Below, piece by piece: positions 47,525-56,452 of a stretch of 64,000 bases of DNA. Position 1 is the first letter of the stretch; the number at the start of each line of letters is the position of its first letter. The stretch is from positions 466,702 through 530,701 of the forward strand of contig NZ_JASDDK010000002.1 of NCBI RefSeq assembly GCF_030407435.1, given 5' to 3'. The notes below the pieces were generated by a model. The model did not search any database. It was not told the origin of the DNA and saw only the letters and a program-made list of their open reading frames with translations. The position numbers were made by a program, and so were the translations under genes. The DNA is from Winogradskyella bathintestinalis (GTDB lineage Bacteria; Bacteroidota; Bacteroidia; Flavobacteriales; Flavobacteriaceae).

Positions 47525-50521
47525 TTAATTCAAGATAAGTTTTTTAGTGATTTCGCCTTTGGACGTATTTAATTTTACAAAATAAACACCAGTTTTAAAA
47601 GTTGATAAATTTATCTTATAATCATTCGTTAGATTCTCACTTTTCGTATAAAACATTAATTTTCCTAAGGTGTTATAAATACGAATTGATACGTCTTCAG
47701 AAACATTCCATTTTAGCTTTACTTCAGAAGTTGCTGGGTTTGGGTATAACACCAGATCATCTAATTCAAAGTTATTAACACCTAGTGTTTCGTCATAAAG
47801 ATTAGAACTCCACAACCCTCTACCATAAGTTGCCGCGTATATTTTGCCTTCGACAGCATTAATTTCGAGCTCATTAATTCTTACATTGGGTAAACCGTTA
47901 TTGAAAGCTGTCCAAGTATTACCCAATTCATTATCGGTATAATATATACCGTAATTCATCCCAACGTAAAGTCCATCTTTACCATTATCTTGCCAAGTCA
48001 ATGCTTGAGATGAGAAACCTGGCAAATCCCACCGTACTGATGTAAACGACGCTCCATTATCTGTACTTATATATACCTTTTGATTGTTTGTGGTTGCAAT
48101 AGCAATCTTACTAGGATCTGTAGGATGTACAGCGATCTCATTTATTCGTCCACCACCTAAATTTAAAGAGGATTGTACCCAATTCATTCCGCCATCGGTA
48201 GAGTAAACAAAGATGCCATTAATAGCCACATACATTATATTACTATTTGTTGATGCCACTTTAAAATGATCAATATTTCCAGAAAATTCTGGCGAAATAG
48301 CAATCCAATTAAACCCACCATCTACCGATTTATAAACGACATCAAAAGCACAATACACAACATTTTGTAATACAGGATCTTGTTCAAAAGGCACCACCCA
48401 ATTCCATGAATAGTCGCCACCCTTATCCTCGGGTTGTGTTAAATAAGAAACATTTGCTCCGCTATCAAAACTTTTAATCAAATTACCATATTGAGCGGTA
48501 CCATAAATAACCTGTGAATTGTTTTTATCTATAAAACCTTCCATGCCATCTGCACCAAACCAGTCAGTCCAATTACCATCAGATCCAAGAATTGACGATC
48601 CGTTATCTTGAGAACCACCAGTTACTATAACAGGATTGGTTTGGCTGACTCCAATTTTATAAAATTGTCTAATACCTAAACCTGCTGTTAAATCAGTGTA
48701 ATATTGGTTGTTTACTACTGTAGGATTCTCTGCACTATATATACCTCCATCTGTACCTACCAAAAGCTTAGTATTGGCTCCATTGCCTACAAATTCTAAA
48801 ATATCCACATCGGCGTGACAATAGCCAACATTACCTATATAAGCATCGTAAGGAGTCCATTGTGAACTTATAGTAAAATCAGTACCTCCATTCGTTGATC
48901 GCCAGGTATTAATACCTGCAATATGCACATCGTTTATATTATTAGGGTTTACAGCAATAGCCATATCTCGTGGTGCTTGACCTTTGTCATCTGAAGCAAA
49001 AGAATCATAACCAAAATAATTTTTATTAGTATGATTCAGTTTCGAAAACGTAGAACCATTATCCGTAGATTTATATATTCCACCAAATACATTATCTTTT
49101 GCTTCTAAAACATAGACAACCGAAGGATTGTCAGGAGACACCCCAATTAACTTAGGTCCGAAACCAAAGGCATTGGAAGTAGATTCAAAACCATCTGAAA
49201 ATACCACTCCTAAATTGGAGGATTCGATTGACACATCATCTAATGTTATACCTCTACCGTAATTAGCTGTTCCTTCAAAAGCAACATAGTAATTTGCTGA
49301 TGGATTTGGTAAACTAAGGGTTATATCAGACCAATTAGTTACTTCTGCTGTATAATTCGCAAGTTCTATCCAATTTGCTGTAGCCGATGTTTTGTATAAC
49401 ACCTTTAAAGCATCAATATCGCCATCCCAACCTACTTGTGTAAAAGAGAACTTTAGTTCTGGTGATACTGTTTCTGATAAATCTAATGCCGGACTTATTA
49501 ATTGGGTCATAGGATTTGAATAATTTTCGACATAAAATAATCCCATGGATTCTCCTGTTCTTGGAACCACAGAATTGTTTATGTTTGATCCACTTGTAGT
49601 CCAAGAAATAGACCCAGAAATAAATTCTTGATCCCAAATTGATGCTTCCTCAAAAATTTCGAAACTTAAACCTCCATTTACTGACTTGTATACATTGTTG
49701 CCTGAAGCATAGATCACATCAGGATCGCCCGATTTAAATTCAAAATCATAACCATTGGTAGCCGTATGATGTATTATAGACCAATTAAAACCGCCATCTA
49801 CAGACTTAAACAAACCACCACCTTCAGAGCTACAATACATTTTTGAAGTGTCTGTTGGATGAACTAAAATTTTGTTCACTCTTCCGCCACCAGGCAAATT
49901 ACCTAATAACGACCATGTAGCACCTCCGTCAACCGATTTAAAAATTGAACCTCCATAAGAACCCCAAAAATATGTTGAACTATTTAGTGGATCTATAGCC
50001 AATGCGTAGACATCCATGTTTGCTAAATTGTCGGTAAGTACCGTCCAAGTAGTACCTCCGTTTAAACTTTTCCAAACTCCACCTGTATCGCTACCCACGA
50101 TAATATGGTTTTGATTACCTTTTTCTGTGGCAATAGAAGTAATTCGGCCCACACCAGGATTATAACCAGAAGTCGCATTCCAATACGTTGGTCCCATTTC
50201 TTGCCACGTCCCCACAATGGTTCTAGCCGCTAAACTTTCATTATTAATTCTCGCATTATAATCTTGTAATTCTTTGTAATAAAACTCAGGAGATTTTACT
50301 TTTCCTGATTCATCCATGGCACGTTCTGCAAAATACTGCCATCTTCTAAATGGCTTGTACCCTCTACCTCGTTCTCTACCTACAGTATCAAAGTGACGTT
50401 CTGCTACTTCAATTATTTCTTCTACAGTAGATTCTCCTTCCGCAATGAGCTGTTTATAATCTTGAGCATAAAGAGACAAACCAAACAGGATATATGCAGA
50501 AATGCAAACAATTTTTTTCAT
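47525..50521 (-). CDS. large secreted Asp-box beta-propeller protein with T9SS sorting domain
   Basis: The start MKKIVCISAYILFGLSLYAQ is chosen for its signal peptide; a 12-residue longer frame exists. The product is 998 residues. At least nine Asp-boxes (for example KSVDGGATW, KSVDGGFNW, KSTDNGSTF, YSTDGGMNW) mark a sialidase/VPS10-type propeller, probably of 10 or more blades. A jelly-roll-like insert of about 150 residues splits it near residues 300-445 (WDQEFISGSISWTTSG through YGRGITLDDVSIES). The C-terminus (starting YPNPATSEVKLKW, ending ITKKLILN) is a type A T9SS domain. Enzymatic function is not evident; a binding or scaffold role is likely. Confidence 0.9.
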   Translation of the reverse strand: MKKIVCISAYILFGLSLYAQDYKQLIAEGESTVEEIIEVAERHFDTVGRERGRGYKPFRRWQYFAERAMDESGKVKSPEFYYKELQDYNARINNESLAARTIVGTWQEMGPTYWNATSGYNPGVGRITSIATEKGNQNHIIVGSDTGGVWKSLNGGTTWTVLTDNLANMDVYALAIDPLNSSTYFWGSYGGSIFKSVDGGATWSLLGNLPGGGRVNKILVHPTDTSKMYCSSEGGGLFKSVDGGFNWSIIHHTATNGYDFEFKSGDPDVIYASGNNVYKSVNGGLSFEIFEEASIWDQEFISGSISWTTSGSNINNSVVPRTGESMGLFYVENYSNPMTQLISPALDLSETVSPELKFSFTQVGWDGDIDALKVLYKTSATANWIELANYTAEVTNWSDITLSLPNPSANYYVAFEGTANYGRGITLDDVSIESSNLGVVFSDGFESTSNAFGFGPKLIGVSPDNPSVVYVLEAKDNVFGGIYKSTDNGSTFSKLNHTNKNYFGYDSFASDDKGQAPRDMAIAVNPNNINDVHIAGINTWRSTNGGTDFTISSQWTPYDAYIGNVGYCHADVDILEFVGNGANTKLLVGTDGGIYSAENPTVVNNQYYTDLTAGLGIRQFYKIGVSQTNPVIVTGGSQDNGSSILGSDGNWTDWFGADGMEGFIDKNNSQVIYGTAQYGNLIKSFDSGANVSYLTQPEDKGGDYSWNWVVPFEQDPVLQNVVYCAFDVVYKSVDGGFNWIAISPEFSGNIDHFKVASTNSNIMYVAINGIFVYSTDGGMNWVQSSLNLGGGRINEIAVHPTDPSKIAIATTNNQKVYISTDNGASFTSVRWDLPGFSSQALTWQDNGKDGLYVGMNYGIYYTDNELGNTWTAFNNGLPNVRINELEINAVEGKIYAATYGRGLWSSNLYDETLGVNNFELDDLVLYPNPATSEVKLKWNVSEDVSIRIYNTLGKLMFYTKSENLTNDYKINLSTFKTGVYFVKLNTSKGEITKKLILN

Positions 50522-50554
50522 AAATAATTCATTTTTTAAGCGGTCTGTTTTTTT

Positions 50555-50571
50555 CAAAAGTACTACTTTTC
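50555..50571. promoter_or_regulatory. divergent promoter region with shared palindrome
   Basis: On the minus strand 50562-50555 reads TACTTTTG, a -7 box for the T9SS gene. AAAAGTA and TACTTTT form a 15-bp palindrome (50556-50570), so the plus strand reads TACTTTTC in a position fitting a -7 box for the symporter gene. The two promoters would overlap and should not fire at once. Confidence 0.4.
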
Positions 50572-50598
50572 AAAAATAATACTAATAATCCCTAATTT

Positions 50599-52077
50599 AT
50601 GTCTCCGATATCTATATTAATATTAATTGCAGCTTACTTCGGATTGCTTGTTTTGATATCCTATTTCACTGGAAAAGAAGATTCTAATGCTGCTTTTTTT
50701 AAGGCTAACAAATCTGCACCGTGGTATTTAGTAGCGTTTGGGATGATCGGTGCGTCTTTATCTGGTGTTACTTTTATTTCAGTTCCAGGAGCTGTAGAGG
50801 CAAAACAATTTGGGTATTTGCAAGTGGTTTTTGGTTACTTTTTTGGTTATCTCATTATAGCTTATGTCTTATTACCACTGTACTATAAGCTAAACCTAAC
50901 CTCAATCTACACATATTTAAGAGATCGTTTTGGAATTGTTAGTTATAAAACAGGCTCTGTCGCTTTTCTCATATCTAGAACCGTTGGTGCAGCATTCCGT
51001 TTGTTTTTAGTCGCCAAAGTTTTACAATTATTGGTGTTTGATCTTTTTGACATCCCGTTTGCTTTTACAGTAATGATTACTATTGCTTTAATATGGCTTT
51101 ACACATTTAAAGGAGGCATTAAAACAATTATTTTTACAGATACGTTGCAGACCTTATTTATGCTGGTTTCTGTTGTGGTAACCATTGTGTTTTTAGCCTC
51201 TGCTTTAGATTTAAATAGCATAGGAGATCTTATTACCTATACCAAAGAAAGTCAATTAAGCAAGGTATTCTTTTTTGAAGATGGTAACGATTCGCAATAC
51301 TTTTGGAAGAGTTTTTTATCGGGAATTTTTATTACCATCACCATGACTGGACTAGACCAAGATATGATGCAAAAAAACTTGACTTGTCGTAATTTGAGAG
51401 ATGCCCAGAAAAACATGGTTACCTTTAGTATTGTGTTGATTTTTGTGAATATTCTTTTTTTGGTACTAGGATTAATGCTCACACAGTATGCAGCTAAAAA
51501 TGGGCTTACCGCTACAAAAGACGACTTATTTCCAACCATTGCAATGCTTCCTGAAATAGGTATTGCTACTTCTGCCTTCTTTCTATTAGGTTTAATTGCA
51601 GCCGCTTATTCTAGCGCAGATTCGGCTTTAACCTCTTTGACCACCTCATTTTGTTTCGATATTTTAAATATTGAAAACCGACCAGAACCTAAAAGAAAAA
51701 GCTTAAGGAAACGTGTTCATATTGGCTTTAGTATTGTGTTAGTTATTGTTATACTGTTGTTCGATTTAATTTTTACAGATGTTTCCGTAATTTGGGAACT
51801 TTTTAAAGCTGCTGGTTACACATACGGACCTTTATTAGGCTTGTTTGCTTTCGGATTAATCACCAAATCACAAATAAAAGATCGGTATGTTTGGATTATT
51901 GCTATTGTCGCTCCCCTAATATCTTATGCATTAAACCTTTATTCTAAAGATTTGTTTAATGGACACGAAATTGGGTTCGAAATATTAATATATAACGGAT
52001 TAATAATGTTTTTAGGCTTATTATTAATTAGGAAGAAAAATGATTCCATGACGACTGTCAGAGAACAGAACAACTAA
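50599..52077 (+). CDS. sodium:solute symporter (SSS family)
   Basis: 492 residues with about 13 membrane helices. The start SISILILIAAYFGLLVLISYFTG, GASLSGVTFISVPG, TGLDQDMMQKNLTCRNLRDAQ and AAAYSSADSALTSLTTSF (the Na2 site helix) are SSS hallmarks. The protein takes up a sugar, amino acid, or carboxylate with Na+; the substrate cannot be given. It is divergent from the large T9SS gene, 77 bases between starts. Confidence 0.93.
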   Translation: MSPISILILIAAYFGLLVLISYFTGKEDSNAAFFKANKSAPWYLVAFGMIGASLSGVTFISVPGAVEAKQFGYLQVVFGYFFGYLIIAYVLLPLYYKLNLTSIYTYLRDRFGIVSYKTGSVAFLISRTVGAAFRLFLVAKVLQLLVFDLFDIPFAFTVMITIALIWLYTFKGGIKTIIFTDTLQTLFMLVSVVVTIVFLASALDLNSIGDLITYTKESQLSKVFFFEDGNDSQYFWKSFLSGIFITITMTGLDQDMMQKNLTCRNLRDAQKNMVTFSIVLIFVNILFLVLGLMLTQYAAKNGLTATKDDLFPTIAMLPEIGIATSAFFLLGLIAAAYSSADSALTSLTTSFCFDILNIENRPEPKRKSLRKRVHIGFSIVLVIVILLFDLIFTDVSVIWELFKAAGYTYGPLLGLFAFGLITKSQIKDRYVWIIAIVAPLISYALNLYSKDLFNGHEIGFEILIYNGLIMFLGLLLIRKKNDSMTTVREQNN

Positions 52078-52267
52078 AAAATTAGACAGATAATTTCTAT
52101 TTTACGAAAGACTCTTTAATTAACTTACTACCAAAGAGTTAGTATTCAACTTACACACATTGATTCTTTGTAAATATTGAACAGAATTCATTTGGTGATA
52201 TTATTCGATAAAACAGAAATGTCAACTTTACATACCTGAAAACCAAAGATAATGTGAACCGGTTTGA

Positions 52268-52630
52268 TTAATATTGACCAGTGCTCAACATTACTAAAGT
52301 ACATGCGACCTCAAAATCAATGTCATTCTGTTTTAATTGATTATAAAACTCAGGGTTTTCGGTGCCCGGATTAAAGATTATACGTTTAGGTTTTAAACCA
52401 ATAATATATTCGTAATACGGTTTTTGACGTTGGGGATTGAGATATAAAGTTACCGTATCGATATCTTTATAAGACATTAATTCCGTGTCAATAGTTACAT
52501 CTTCAACTTCACCAGATCTTAAACCGAAACCTTTTACCTCATGATTATAACTCCGTAAACGCTTTATAGCTATGTTAGAATAACGCTGTGGTTTTAATGA
52601 AGCTCCGATGACTAATGTTTTTTTATTCAT
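52268..52630 (-). CDS. CoA-binding domain protein (YccU-like)
   Basis: 120 residues, a single Rossmann-like CoA_binding domain: TLVIGASLKPQRYSNIAIKRL, DTVTLYLNPQRQKPYYEYI, and KRIIFNPGTENPEFYNQL. Stand-alone members bind CoA, but no reaction is known. It is monocistronic on the minus strand, converging with the symporter gene across 190 bases that show no clear terminator. Confidence 0.88.
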   Translation of the reverse strand: MNKKTLVIGASLKPQRYSNIAIKRLRSYNHEVKGFGLRSGEVEDVTIDTELMSYKDIDTVTLYLNPQRQKPYYEYIIGLKPKRIIFNPGTENPEFYNQLKQNDIDFEVACTLVMLSTGQY

Positions 52631-53026
52631 ATTGTTAAAGTTTGTTAGGGCAAATTAAATCAAGTAACATATTTTAGAATTAGTCCTCTAATTTACGACA
52701 TTCAAAAATATCAATCAAAAAAAAACCAATCAAAAAATTAGTTGATAGTTAGTGAAAATGCTTACCTATAAAATTGAGAAAATCTTGATAAGTCTATTTT
52801 TTTAAATTATCAGGTTTTTTGTTAAATGCACGTTAAAGCTAAAAAATCATGAAATAAAATAGAACTTTCTACGTCTATAGGTGTAATAAGTTTTAAGTAA
52901 TAATTATTATAGATTAGTTTTTATAATAGTGTTAGTTAAGTTGGTTAATAGCTGAAAAGCCCAGACAGTTTTTTGTTTGGGCTTTTTTTAATATTATTCG
53001 TGTATAAAATTGCTGATTAATTGTTG
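52631..53026. other. intergenic spacer with one hairpin
   Basis: This 396-base stretch between two minus-strand genes contains no frame over 20 codons that I would trust. It carries one strong hairpin near its right end and presumably the promoter of the CoA-binding gene. Confidence 0.6.
52954..52989. terminator. terminator hairpin downstream of DUF5995
   Basis: AAAAGCCCAGACA pairs with TGTTTGGGCTTTT around a five- to six-base loop. It lies 37 bases after the DUF5995 stop and so probably ends that minus-strand gene. The longer T-run (seven T) is on the plus strand, where no gene was found. Confidence 0.75.
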
Positions 53027-53782
53027 TCAGTCTGCTCTTAATTTTGAAATTACCTGTCCGACATTTTTACTTTCAAATCGACTAATGGCTTTTAATAAGA
53101 AACGAATGAACCTAGATTTAGGAGCAGCCATCATTTTCCCAAGCTCTAAGGTTACCTTATCGATAATGTCTATTGAACCCGATTGGTTTTCAGCCCCAAG
53201 TCCCCAAAGGAGGTTAGCGCTGTTCCAAGATTGTTGGCGCGCTTTGCGCATACTAAAATCAATAACTTTTTCATCAGAATTTTTTCCTGCCCAATCTAAC
53301 AGAAATAGTAATGGTGAAACTCTGCTTAATCGATCTTGAATCTCATTGACTATACCAAACAGAATATCATTTACCTTGTCAAAGTCATTTCTAACGGATT
53401 CAATATCCTTTCCGGTCATGGTGTCACTAGTAGCAATCGCTAGATCTAAATTGATATGCGCATTCATGCCCAACATAATATGTTGTAAAATAGATAATGA
53501 ATTGTCTGTCTCTACAAAAGCAAACTGCCAAGATTTGCGGACAGGTTCATTCCTTTGATATTTTATATAAGCATCAAGATACAAGTTAGCAAAAACAACA
53601 TCAAGTTGTTCCAAAAGTTCATTGTTTTCAAAATTTCCTAATTGAACTTCTTTTAATATTTCTGCTGTAGTTCTACGATATACATAAGCGAACAGTCCAA
53701 GACGATCATCTCTTTTGACAGCATTTTCTATGATACTATCTAGCTGATTAATAACCTCTTGTATTGTTGTTGCACGATTCAT
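53027..53782 (-). CDS. DUF5995 family protein
   Basis: 251 residues, soluble and largely helical. MLGMNAHINLDLAIATS is the hallmark DUF5995 segment, and RLGLFAYVYRRTTAEIL and NLYLDAYIKYQRNEPVRKSW also fit. The function is unknown. It lies 42 bases after the amidohydrolase gene on the same strand and is probably co-transcribed with it, ending at a hairpin. Confidence 0.85.
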   Translation of the reverse strand: MNRATTIQEVINQLDSIIENAVKRDDRLGLFAYVYRRTTAEILKEVQLGNFENNELLEQLDVVFANLYLDAYIKYQRNEPVRKSWQFAFVETDNSLSILQHIMLGMNAHINLDLAIATSDTMTGKDIESVRNDFDKVNDILFGIVNEIQDRLSRVSPLLFLLDWAGKNSDEKVIDFSMRKARQQSWNSANLLWGLGAENQSGSIDIIDKVTLELGKMMAAPKSRFIRFLLKAISRFESKNVGQVISKLRAD

Positions 53783-53824
53783 CTGTAGTCCTAAAAATAC
53801 AAAATTATCGCTATAATAAATTTT

Positions 53825-55210
53825 CTACTTGGATTTATTAATTTGCTTAATGTCGCTTTTGTAGATATCCCCATCCTTCATCACAAAGACTATAGCTTCA
53901 ATTGTACTAATAAAATTTTTGGTTATATCGCCCTTTACTGCAATGATATCTGCTTTTGCTTGAGCCTTAAGAACACCTATATCATTTTTCATATTTAAAT
54001 TAAATGCAGAAAGATATGTTGCCGACTGTAAAATATCTAAAGGTTTCATTCCCGCCTCAAAATATGCACGAAACATATCAATAGAAGATTCACCACGAGT
54101 TCCACCAATATCTGTATAGTTATCCGAACCTGCTACGATGGTAACACCTTTAGCGATGACTCTAGTTAATCTGCCCTTCATTCGGTCTATATAATTATCT
54201 ACCCAACCCAAGTCGCCGTCGTCAAAACTAGCAAGTTTGCTGTAGGTTTTCATATACGTTCTACTATTTTCTGTTGGAACTAAAAAAACTTCTTTCTGTG
54301 CCATTAAAGTTAATGTAGAATCGGCCAATTTAAAACCATGTTCAATTCCGGAAACACCCGCTTGTATAGCATTCCATGCCGATTGATTGGTAATTGAATG
54401 TGCTACAACTGTGAGACCGTAAGAATTTGCTGTTTTTACAATAGCTTTCATTTCGTCAATAGACAAATGCGTATTGTTCGGTATGTTGTCTGCACAAATC
54501 TTAATGAGATCCACCTTCTGGTTTACGTGTTCCCTAACCGCAATTTGAGCATCTTCTACGCCATTAATAATTCGATATTCTAAATCAATAAGGTTTTGAT
54601 GTTTTGGCGATACTCCATAAACCTGCCCTCCCGTTGCTCCCATTATTGGTCCTGATGCAAAAATTCGAGGTCCTTCAATTGTACCTTCGTTAATGGCATC
54701 GCGCAAAGCAACATCTAAAAATAATCCTGAATTACCGAGATCTTTTACACTCGTTATTCCGACATCTAAATAAGATTTCGCTCTTTTATAACCTCTAAGT
54801 GTTCTCAAAGCATCACTCTCCATGGTGAGTGAATGTATGCTATGCTCGGAAAAATCTTCTGTTGCATCTTGAGAAAAAAGTACGTGAGTGTGTGCATCGA
54901 TAAATCCGGGAAGAACTGTATATGCTGATAAATCTATAATTTCAGCATTCTCCGGAATCATTTCAATTGTTCCCACTGAAACAATCTCTGTATTCTTAAC
55001 GTGAATGACTTTATTTCTTAGAAGTTCATTTTGTTCACTATCGTATAAAATTCCAGCTTTAATATAAATATCGCTTTGTTGAGCGAATCCAATATTTAAA
55101 CCAAAAAAAATAAATAGTAAGAAAACTACTAGCATTTGCTCGCCAATAGATAGTTTATTAAAACGCAATTTATTTTCTAAAAAAAACATATAATGGATAT
55201 TAATATTCAA
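53825..55210 (-). CDS. exported metal-dependent amidohydrolase
   Basis: 461 residues from the longest frame; the true start is unsure. A hydrophobic signal sits at about residues 26-43 (LVVFLLFIFFGLNIGFAQ); a start at MFFLENK (residue 8) would give it a basic N-region, one at residue 26 would not. The amidohydrolase barrel shows FIDAHTHVLFS (HxH), VDLIKICAD with the likely carboxylated Lys, VVAHSITNQSA, GIEHGFKLADS and VAGSDNYTDIGG. Members include imidazolonepropionase-like and Xaa-Pro/Arg dipeptidases; the substrate is unknown. It follows fabH by 33 bases and precedes DUF5995. Confidence 0.88.
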   Translation of the reverse strand: MNINIHYMFFLENKLRFNKLSIGEQMLVVFLLFIFFGLNIGFAQQSDIYIKAGILYDSEQNELLRNKVIHVKNTEIVSVGTIEMIPENAEIIDLSAYTVLPGFIDAHTHVLFSQDATEDFSEHSIHSLTMESDALRTLRGYKRAKSYLDVGITSVKDLGNSGLFLDVALRDAINEGTIEGPRIFASGPIMGATGGQVYGVSPKHQNLIDLEYRIINGVEDAQIAVREHVNQKVDLIKICADNIPNNTHLSIDEMKAIVKTANSYGLTVVAHSITNQSAWNAIQAGVSGIEHGFKLADSTLTLMAQKEVFLVPTENSRTYMKTYSKLASFDDGDLGWVDNYIDRMKGRLTRVIAKGVTIVAGSDNYTDIGGTRGESSIDMFRAYFEAGMKPLDILQSATYLSAFNLNMKNDIGVLKAQAKADIIAVKGDITKNFISTIEAIVFVMKDGDIYKSDIKQINKSK

Positions 55211-55243
55211 TCTATGAGATCTCTTTTTTTGAAAGTGATTTTG

Positions 55244-56254
55244 TTACCATTTAATAATCACACTTCCCCAAGTAAATCCACTACCAAAAGCGGCCAAGAC
55301 AACCGTATCACCTTCTTTTATTTTTCCTTCTTCCCAAGCTTCAGTCATTGCAATCGGAATTGATGCCGCAGTGGTGTTGCCATATTTCTGGATATTATTG
55401 AACACTTGATCATCTGACAATTTAAATTTGTTCTGTACAAATTGCGAAATACGCAAATTTGCTTGATGTGGAATTAAAATATCAATAGCATCTGGCTGTA
55501 AATTGTTTTTTGTTAAACCTTCCATGATTACTTCACTAAAACGAACTACAGCATTTTTAAATACAAATTGCCCATTCATGTGCGGAAAATAGCTTTCATC
55601 ATTAGGGTCATTGTCTTCAAGTATATCATTCACCCAACGCTTACCCATTCCTGGAGCGATTAAAACTAATTCTTCGGCATGTTCGCCTTGAGAGTGTAAG
55701 TGTGTAGAGAGAACACCTTTCGTATTATCTTCTTCTCTTGTTAAAACTACCGCTCCTGCACCATCTCCAAAAATTACAGATACTCCGCGTCCTCTAGTTG
55801 TCTTGTCTAAACCATGAGAATGTAATTCACTACCTATAACAAGAATATTCTTATACATGCCGGTTTTAATAAAATTATCAGCGACAGACATGGCATATAC
55901 AAAACCAGAACACTGGTTACGCACATCTAGTGCTCCCACAGTTTTTATGTCTAGAGCATGTTGTACTTGTACACCTGGACCAGGAAAATACATATCCGGA
56001 CTTAAGGTGGCAAAAACAATAAAATCAATATCGTCTTTATCTAGTCCAGATCGTTCAATCGCAATCTTGGCCGCTTTTACTCCCATAGTTGCCGTGGTAT
56101 CCCCATCACCCATTTTCGCCCATCGACGTTCTTTAATTCCGGTACGTTCTTGAATCCACTCATCACTAGTATCCATCATTTTAGACAAGTCGTTATTCGT
56201 TACCACATTGTCTGGCACGTATTTGCCTAAACCTATTATTTTTGAATTATACAT
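55244..56254 (-). CDS. fabH: beta-ketoacyl-ACP synthase III
   Basis: 336 residues. The Cys-His-Asn triad is Cys 115 (VRNQCSGFVYA), His 263 (IPHQANLRIS) and Asn 293 (KYGNTTAASIP), with DTSDEWIQERTGIKERRW near the N-terminus. The enzyme condenses acetyl- or branched acyl-CoA with malonyl-ACP to start fatty acid chains. This is probably one of several FabH paralogs; rpmF and plsX, its usual neighbours in Bacteroidota, are absent here. The amidohydrolase gene follows 33 bases downstream. Confidence 0.9.
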   Translation of the reverse strand: MYNSKIIGLGKYVPDNVVTNNDLSKMMDTSDEWIQERTGIKERRWAKMGDGDTTATMGVKAAKIAIERSGLDKDDIDFIVFATLSPDMYFPGPGVQVQHALDIKTVGALDVRNQCSGFVYAMSVADNFIKTGMYKNILVIGSELHSHGLDKTTRGRGVSVIFGDGAGAVVLTREEDNTKGVLSTHLHSQGEHAEELVLIAPGMGKRWVNDILEDNDPNDESYFPHMNGQFVFKNAVVRFSEVIMEGLTKNNLQPDAIDILIPHQANLRISQFVQNKFKLSDDQVFNNIQKYGNTTAASIPIAMTEAWEEGKIKEGDTVVLAAFGSGFTWGSVIIKW

Positions 56255-56452
56255 AAAAAACCACTGTTTTTTATTCCTTAAAAAAAAGGAATCTCATTAT
56301 TTACTTTAAACATTAAATATACGGCAAATTTACTATTTTAATTCCTTAAGTCTATCGATAAAAAACAAGCCCTCATTTTTAACCACGCTCTATCATTTGA
56401 AAACGCATTTTTTTCAGTATCTTAAGAGCGTTAATCCAATCATAAAATTATC

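Noticed and set aside
52954-52989. Terminator of an unseen plus-strand small RNA
   Set aside because: The T-run favours the plus strand, but the hairpin lies just after the DUF5995 stop and no plus-strand promoter was convincing.
53010-53339. Antisense frame of 109 codons over DUF5995
   Set aside because: Complementary to a recognised family; no signal peptide, start context or known relatives.
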